19,032 nt of DNA, taken from positions 1 through 19,032 of the forward strand of contig CAYMYI010000082.1 of the NCBI GenBank assembly GCA_964394585.1, read 5' to 3'. The notes under the pieces are model-generated. The model did not search any database and was not told where the DNA came from. It saw only the letters and a program-made list of their open reading frames with translations. The translations under genes were made by a program, and so were the position numbers. Of the stretch, positions 15,109 to 19,032 are shown one piece after another (the stretch's first letter is position 1; each line of letters begins with the position of its first letter). The stretch is from CAYUJH01 sp964394585 (lineage in GTDB: Bacteria; Bacteroidota; Bacteroidia; Cytophagales; Flammeovirgaceae).

Positions 15109-16796
15109 TCAATGTTCCCAATCTAACCCAAGCTGTTGGGTAAGAACCTGCAATGCTGGGTATTTTTCTACTAAATAAGTATATTTTTCTTGCTGTGTAT
15201 AGAGCCTTGGAGTTTTATCATCGGAATGCTCAATCAGCTCTATTTTGAAAGTAAACTGATTATTTTCGAGTTTTTCAATAAGATAACTCCGCAGCAGAAC
15301 CTGAATATTCTGAAACTGAGAAATTTGCAAGGAATTCTCAAGACCAACTTTTATCTCGTGATTTTCTAAAGAAAGAGAAGCATTTTTTAAAACAACTTGG
15401 CTTAGTCGACTTTCCTGCTGATCGGCAAATTGATTCCAAGCTACTTGTAAGTCATCTAAGGTAAAAGCAAACTGTTTTAGATTTTCGGCGCTTGCTGCCA
15501 CTTGTTGTGCCACTTTCTCGGCTTCTTGCCTTTGCGAAGCGATTTTCTGTTTAACATCGGCTAAACTATGGCTCACCGGGTTTGTACGTGGTAACTCTCG
15601 CTTAATTTTAGGAAGGGGCTTTTTATCCATCATACTTCCCCCTTCACGCTGCGTTTTTAAACCTTCACGAGGTTGTACGTCAGTAGCCTCCGATACTACT
15701 TTTTTTTTTCTTGCCACGAAGCGCTTGCTAACGTAAGTGCATTTTTCAGATAGCACATTTTCATAAGGGCTAATTCTACATGCAACCGCTGATGCTTACT
15801 GCTTTTGTAGTGCAAATCGCACTGGTGCCCAATGTTCAACGCCGACATCAAGAAGCCTGTGTCAGTGGCTTGCGCTTGCGTTTTGTATTTTTCTTTTACG
15901 TTCTCGGTAACTTCAAGCAACTGCAACGTGGAAGGCGTTTTACACACCATTAAATTGCGTAAATGTTCGCACAGCCCTACAATAAAGTTATGCCCATCGA
16001 AACCTTTCTGCAATATTTCATCGAAAAGCAAAAGGGTATCACTCACATTTTCCTCGAGCAAGGAATCAATAATTTTAAAATAATAGTCGTAATCGAGAAT
16101 GTGCAAGTTCTTGATCGCGCTTTCATAAGTAATGCTTCGATCGGTAGAAAACGTTACGAGCATGTCAAATAGTGAGAGAGCATCGCGCATAGCCCCATCG
16201 GCTTTTTGCCCAATCACATGGAGCGCCTCCGGCTCTACCGTAATCCCTTCCTGCTCTGCAATTCGGGCAAGTTGGTCGGCTACGTCGGCAGGTGCAATGC
16301 GGTTGAAATCAAAAATCTGACAACGCGATAAAATCGTAGGAATGATTTTGTGCTTTTCGGTAGTCGCCAAAATAAATATCACATACGAAGGCGGCTCTTC
16401 CAGCGTCTTTAAGAACGCATTGAATGCAGCGTTGGAGAGCATGTGCACCTCATCAATAATGTAAACTTTGTATTTTCCTGTTTGAGGCGGATAGCGTACT
16501 TGATCTACCAAATTGCGAATGTCTTCAACAGAGTTGTTTGAGGCGGCATCTAGCTCATAAATATTAAACGCACGAGTATTCTCCGAGTGCTCATTTTCCA
16601 TACCATTAATCACTTTGGCAAGGATACGCGCACAAGTAGTTTTGCCAACTCCTCGCGGGCCGCAGAACAAAAATGCCTGTGCTAATTGCTGGTTTTTCAC
16701 CGCATTGAACAAGGTGGTAGTAATATGCTGTTGCCCTACTACATCTTCAAAAGTTTGAGGGCGATATTTTCTCGCTGAAACTACAAAGTTTTCCAT
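15109..16796 (-). CDS. dnaX: DNA polymerase III subunit tau (DnaX), made by -1 frameshift or slippage
   Basis: Clamp-loader ATPase and polymerase organiser of the replisome. Reading from ATG 16796, the zero frame stops at 15698-15696; shifting -1 at A AAA AAG (15705-15699) continues ...KKKVVSEATDVQ to the stop at 15109, giving 562 residues. The extension (196 residues) has a basic Pro-rich linker, a helical stretch from about SHSLADVKQKI, and a C-terminal domain ending QQLGLDWEH, matching the expected tau region that contacts polymerase and helicase. ATPase motifs are those listed for the short form. The extension frame has no plausible start of its own: its first ATG (15756) lies inside the conserved zero-frame end. 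An alternative is a homopolymer sequencing error in an ordinary continuous dnaX. Confidence 0.85.
15696..16796 (-). CDS. dnaX: DNA polymerase III subunit gamma-like short form (DnaX domains I-III)
   Basis: Zero-frame product of 366 residues. AAA+ motifs: Walker A GPRGVGKTT (46-54), Walker B VYIIDEVHML (111-120), sensor 1 ATTEK (144-148), arginine finger Arg158 in TILSRCQIF, sensor 2 GAMRDALSLFD. Residues from about 225 form the collar domain III. The product ends WQEKKK-stop, close to where domain III ends in E. coli DnaX (about residue 368), so it would be a near-minimal clamp-loader motor without linker or tau domains. The zinc module is gone: between Asn64 and the ELDAASNN motif there is no cysteine, and the segment is about 11 residues shorter than in E. 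coli. It lies 29 nt downstream of the gene at 16826 and is probably co-transcribed with it. Confidence 0.88.
   Translation of the reverse strand: MENFVVSARKYRPQTFEDVVGQQHITTTLFNAVKNQQLAQAFLFCGPRGVGKTTCARILAKVINGMENEHSENTRAFNIYELDAASNNSVEDIRNLVDQVRYPPQTGKYKVYIIDEVHMLSNAAFNAFLKTLEEPPSYVIFILATTEKHKIIPTILSRCQIFDFNRIAPADVADQLARIAEQEGITVEPEALHVIGQKADGAMRDALSLFDMLVTFSTDRSITYESAIKNLHILDYDYYFKIIDSLLEENVSDTLLLFDEILQKGFDGHNFIVGLCEHLRNLMVCKTPSTLQLLEVTENVKEKYKTQAQATDTGFLMSALNIGHQCDLHYKSSKHQRLHVELALMKMCYLKNALTLASASWQEKKK
15699..15710 (-). promoter_or_regulatory. Recoding site in dnaX: A10 run ending in slippery heptamer A AAA AAG
   Basis: Coding strand: GAA AAA AAA AAG TAG, with A10 at 15709-15700 between G residues. 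The heptamer A AAA AAG sits in the X XXY YYZ phase needed for tandem -1 slippage and is the same heptamer used by E. coli dnaX; the zero-frame stop TAG follows directly. The ten-A run would also favour RNA polymerase slippage. No Shine-Dalgarno-like stimulator is seen upstream. Downstream, only weak pairings are visible, for example GAGG (15690-15687) with CCTC (15672-15669), 8 nt after the heptamer. Confidence 0.8.
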
Positions 16797-16825
16797 AGGG
16801 CAAAATTAATAGAAAACCTCAGCTT

Positions 16826-17395
16826 TCATTTCAATTTTTGGGCTAAAAGTGCATTCACATAGGCAAACCCTGCTTCAGTTACCTGATATTTCTTCTGAGC
16901 CTGTGCGACTTGCCCTGCTTTATGTGTCTGAATGATTAGTGGAGGATTTTTTTGAGTAAGTACCCGCAAAGCCGATGTTATATTTTTAATCCCTTCATCA
17001 AATTTCTTGAGATAATCATTAATTGTTCTGCTGGTAACCTCGGCATGATGCTGCGCATTTTGAATATAGGCTGCCATTAACAAGGCTTTTTCTGACTCGG
17101 TAACATGATAAATGTAATTACTCAATTCTTGTAGGTTATCAATAGCTAGTAATGAAGAGAGCTCTTGCTTTTGCAGCAGTGTTTCGGGTAGTTCTGCGCT
17201 TCCATTCTTAGAAAGCGTTTTGCCCTGTGAGTTTGCCTGCTGCAAAGAAAAAGGCTCTGATGATTCCTGCTGGGTGGTTGATATTTGAAAACGACTATTC
17301 AACCATTGCAAAACGCGGCATTGAGCTTCCGGGCTAAGCGACTCAAGGGCTTGGAAACACGTTTCTATAGCAGCAATTTCGGTGTCTTTGTGCAT
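16826..17395 (-). CDS. Unrecognised protein, probable C-terminal winged helix
   Basis: 189 residues; I do not recognise a named family. Three parts are visible: an N-terminal helix with a LESLSPEAQCRVLQWLNSRF segment (about 17-36), a Gln/Ser-rich low-complexity linker (about 37-75), and a C-terminal domain (about 95-189). That last part reads like a winged helix: SEKALLMAAYIQ, a possible recognition helix TSRTINDYLKKF, then SALRVLTQKNPPLIIQTHK and a wing/strand KKYQVTEAGFAYV. No transmembrane segment or signal peptide. It is upstream of dnaX by 29 nt in the same direction, so the two are probably one transcription unit. A DNA-binding role is inference from the predicted shape and its place beside dnaX. 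Confidence 0.7.
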   Translation of the reverse strand: MHKDTEIAAIETCFQALESLSPEAQCRVLQWLNSRFQISTTQQESSEPFSLQQANSQGKTLSKNGSAELPETLLQKQELSSLLAIDNLQELSNYIYHVTESEKALLMAAYIQNAQHHAEVTSRTINDYLKKFDEGIKNITSALRVLTQKNPPLIIQTHKAGQVAQAQKKYQVTEAGFAYVNALLAQKLK

Positions 17396-17437
17396 AACTT
17401 AGGTACTGAAGGCATTTGCGATTGATTCATACACCCT

Positions 17438-17461
17438 TATCGGATAGTGGGAATTCCGATA
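17438..17461. repeat. 7-bp inverted repeat upstream of the dnaX transcription unit
   Basis: TATCGGA (17438-17444), 10-nt spacer, TCCGATA (17455-17461), 43-66 nt upstream of the ATG at 17395. Size, spacing and location would suit a dimeric regulator's operator, but no experiment or family link supports it. Confidence 0.35.
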
Positions 17462-17541
17462 TTCTCATGTTTAACGAATGTAACACTATATTCATATAAA
17501 GTAAAAAGAGTTTCAAGATTCTCGTCTAAAAACAGAGATAA

Positions 17542-17582
17542 AAAAGTTATCAACACACTTATCCACAATGTTGATAACTTTT
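17542..17582. promoter_or_regulatory. DnaA-box palindrome between argH and the dnaX transcription unit
   Basis: Perfect 14-bp arms AAAAGTTATCAACA (17542-17555) and the complement (17569-17582) flank a 13-nt centre that contains the perfect consensus DnaA box TTATCCACA (17559-17567). Each arm holds TTATCAACA, one mismatch from the box, on opposite strands, so three boxes lie within 31 bp (17547-17577). Alternatively, read on the - strand, the arms form a stem followed by T6 (17545-17540), 59 nt after the argH stop: an AT-rich terminator. Both uses are possible. Confidence 0.55.
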
Positions 17583-17641
17583 GTGAGTATCATCGTTTCT
17601 TGATAAAGTCAGAGGAGTGTTTATCAAAAGAGCAATAAGAG

Positions 17642-18940
17642 TTATGCCTTATTTAGAAATAATAAAGCATTTTCCATCTTTTGTTGAATCTCATGATTAC
17701 ATAGATTCCCTATACTACCCTCGTGGGTGTGTTGTATCTCTTTATTGGGTTGGTAATTTCCAGATTCAACCTTCCGTGCGATATTTTTATATGCATCGCG
17801 AAAAGGAATTCCAGCGATTACTTCTTTGTTCACCTCTTCCACAGTGTATAAGTAATCGTAGCGGGCATCATCCATAAAACCTTCTTTCACAATTATATGC
17901 TTAAACATGAATGTGGTCATTTCTAAGATATCTTTCAAGATTTCTACGGCAGGTAAAAACGTTTCTTTAATCTGTTGAAAATCACGATGATAGCCTGTTG
18001 GCAAGTTTGTGGTAATCATAGCAAGTTCGTGTGGCAAGTTTTGCAATTGATTACACCGAGCCCTAATAAGTTCAAATACATCCGGGTTTTTCTTGTGAGG
18101 CATGATACTAGACCCTGTCGTCAGTTCGTCGGGGAAGGTCAAAAACCCAAAATTCTGCCCCATGAACAGACAAACATCCATCGCCAGTTTGCCTACTGTG
18201 CTTGCTACAGACGCCATGGCAAAGGCAACTGATTTTTCAGCTTTCCCTCTTGCAAGCTGTGCGGCAACACTATTATATTTAAGGCTACTAAACTTGAGAT
18301 ATTTTGCAGTAAACATGCGATCTAATGGGAAAGAACTCCCATAGCCCGCTGCAGAACCTAATGGATTTTGATTTACCACTTTGTATGCTCCTTCGAAAAG
18401 GTATACATCGTCGATAAGCGATTCGGCATGTGCAGCAAACCAAAGTCCAAACGACGAAGGCATTGCCACTTGCATATGGGTATAACCTGGCATCAATTTG
18501 CCTTTATGTTCTTCACTTAGTAATATCAATTGCTGAAAAAGCGCTTCTATATGCTTGCATAGCTGCCCAATTTCATGTCGCATCCATAGCATCAAATCGA
18601 CTAAAACTTGATCGTTTCGCGAGCGACCGGTATGTATTTTTTTTCCAATATCACCAAGTTTACGAGTCAACATGAGTTCAACCTGTGAATGTACATCTTC
18701 TACACCTTCTTCTATTTCAAACGCACCCTCTTGTACTTTTTGAGCAATCAACTCAAGTTCATGATGAATTTTATCAAGTTCATCCTGTGTTAAAAATCCT
18801 TGTTTAGCCAGCATAGCTGTATGCGCTAAAGAACCTTGAACATCGTAAGATGCCAGTAATAAGTCAAGCACACGATCGTTACCCACTGTAAACCTTTCTA
18901 CTCGTTCTGCTGTAGAGAAGTCTTTCTGCCATAGTTTCAT
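17642..18940 (-). CDS. argH: Argininosuccinate lyase
   Basis: Splits argininosuccinate to arginine and fumarate, the last step of arginine synthesis; cytoplasmic homotetramer of the fumarase/aspartase superfamily. 432 residues, slightly below the common 450-460. Visible: HTGRSRNDQV (substrate binding), GYTHMQVAMPSSFGLW with the catalytic-region His, NPLGSAAGYGSSFPLDR, and the superfamily signature GSSIMPHKKNPD with its active-site Ser. The start was set at 18940 (MKLWQKDFSTAERVERFTVG), because the longer frame from 18976 adds an unconserved leader reaching toward the upstream terminator. No other arg gene is in view; the right edge cuts off its neighbours. Confidence 0.95.
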   Translation of the reverse strand: MKLWQKDFSTAERVERFTVGNDRVLDLLLASYDVQGSLAHTAMLAKQGFLTQDELDKIHHELELIAQKVQEGAFEIEEGVEDVHSQVELMLTRKLGDIGKKIHTGRSRNDQVLVDLMLWMRHEIGQLCKHIEALFQQLILLSEEHKGKLMPGYTHMQVAMPSSFGLWFAAHAESLIDDVYLFEGAYKVVNQNPLGSAAGYGSSFPLDRMFTAKYLKFSSLKYNSVAAQLARGKAEKSVAFAMASVASTVGKLAMDVCLFMGQNFGFLTFPDELTTGSSIMPHKKNPDVFELIRARCNQLQNLPHELAMITTNLPTGYHRDFQQIKETFLPAVEILKDILEMTTFMFKHIIVKEGFMDDARYDYLYTVEEVNKEVIAGIPFRDAYKNIARKVESGNYQPNKEIQHTHEGSIGNLCNHEIQQKMENALLFLNKA

Positions 18941-18980
18941 AGTGATACGGATTAAAAAGTTATCGAATAGACGCAATGAT

Positions 18981-19019
18981 AAAAAAAAGCGTCAAGGCTA
19001 ATGAAATACCTTGACGCTT
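18981..19019 (-). terminator. Intrinsic terminator of a - strand gene beyond the right edge
   Basis: On the - strand an 11-bp perfect stem (AAGCGTCAAGG, arms 19019-19009 and 18997-18987, 11-nt loop) runs into a T8 tract (18988-18981). It ends about 40 nt upstream of the argH ATG, so argH most likely has its own promoter in 18941-18990 and is not read from the gene upstream. TAACTTTT in this stretch is a one-mismatch -7 candidate. Confidence 0.8.
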
Positions 19020-19032
19020 AGTTGTGCTCACG

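Noticed and set aside
15126..15145. Stem-loop ACCCAA/TTGGGT as terminator of the convergent phosphatase and dnaX genes
   Set aside because: It is only 6 bp, lies inside the dnaX coding end, and has no U-tract on either strand.
15700..15709. dnaX as a pseudogene broken by a frameshift
   Set aside because: Both parts are free of decay, the heptamer is in the precise recoding phase, and dnaX is the classic recoded bacterial gene. A homopolymer sequencing error is still possible and is stated in the finding.
15109..15756. A separate 215-residue protein starting at the ATG at 15756
   Set aside because: Its first 19 residues are the out-of-frame shadow of the DnaX domain III end, and the rest continues the DnaX tau region in the -1 frame. 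No promoter or conserved start is seen, so it is treated as the 3' part of dnaX.
17396..17641. Calling the argH-dnaX spacer oriC
   Set aside because: It has one compact DnaA-box cluster, but the spacer is only 246 bp, no clear AT-rich unwinding element stands out from the AT-rich background, and GC skew cannot be assessed here.
17617..17877. Plus-strand open frame overlapping the argH 3' end
   Set aside because: It is antisense to conserved argH sequence and has no recognisable protein features.
18941..18976. Longer N-terminus for ArgH from 18976
   Set aside because: The extra 12 residues are not conserved and the leader approaches the upstream terminator; MKLWQKDFST matches the usual start.
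1..19032. CRISPR arrays, transposases, integrases, tRNA or rRNA genes
   Set aside because: Looked for on both strands; nothing with the needed repeats, folds or protein motifs was found.

Overview
The window looks like a chromosomal segment of a Bacteroidota bacterium, most likely of the Cytophagales type. It is AT-rich. Start codons lack obvious Shine-Dalgarno sequences, and one promoter matches the Bacteroidota -33/-7 consensus. It also carries typical Bacteroidota gene types: a very small Hc1/histone-H1-like protein, an alpha-oxoamine synthase of the MDLF type, a secreted SDS22-like leucine-rich-repeat protein, and a TPR / coiled-coil / SpoIIE phosphatase next to a TonB-dependent receptor. 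I see no mobile elements, rRNA, tRNA or CRISPR.

Layout. Left edge: the C-terminal 355 residues of a GMC flavin oxidoreductase (+), converging through a strong 20-bp bidirectional terminator on a secreted 12-repeat LRR protein (-). A 338-bp divergent spacer leads to a + strand group, sufC - sufD - dapA: Fe-S cluster assembly without an adjacent sufB, then dihydrodipicolinate synthase. This group ends in a bidirectional hairpin shared with a - strand series read from right to left: a GTG-initiated sodium:solute symporter, a sugar-nucleotidyltransferase-like protein, an alpha-oxoamine synthase with its own clear promoter, and the histone-like protein. A 166-bp divergent spacer leads to a + strand pair, a TonB-dependent receptor and a transmembrane PP2C phosphatase 41 nt apart. 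The right third is all - strand: argH, then a spacer with a DnaA-box palindrome, an unrecognised probable winged-helix protein, and dnaX.

The most striking feature is dnaX. The reading frame is split at a run of ten A residues (on the coding strand). In the zero frame this run ends in the heptamer A AAA AAG followed directly by TAG, and the -1 frame is open for another 196 codons that look like a tau C-terminal region. This is the layout of a programmed -1 frameshift (as in E. coli dnaX) or of transcriptional slippage (as in Thermus dnaX). It would give a gamma-like product of 366 residues, ending close to the end of clamp-loader domain III, and a tau product of 562 residues. The same protein lacks the four-cysteine zinc module of classical DnaX. 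Upstream of the dnaX transcription unit sits a perfect DnaA box in the centre of a 14-bp inverted repeat whose arms are themselves near-DnaA boxes. Together these suggest a replication locus with unusual expression control, although the palindrome can also be read as the argH terminator.
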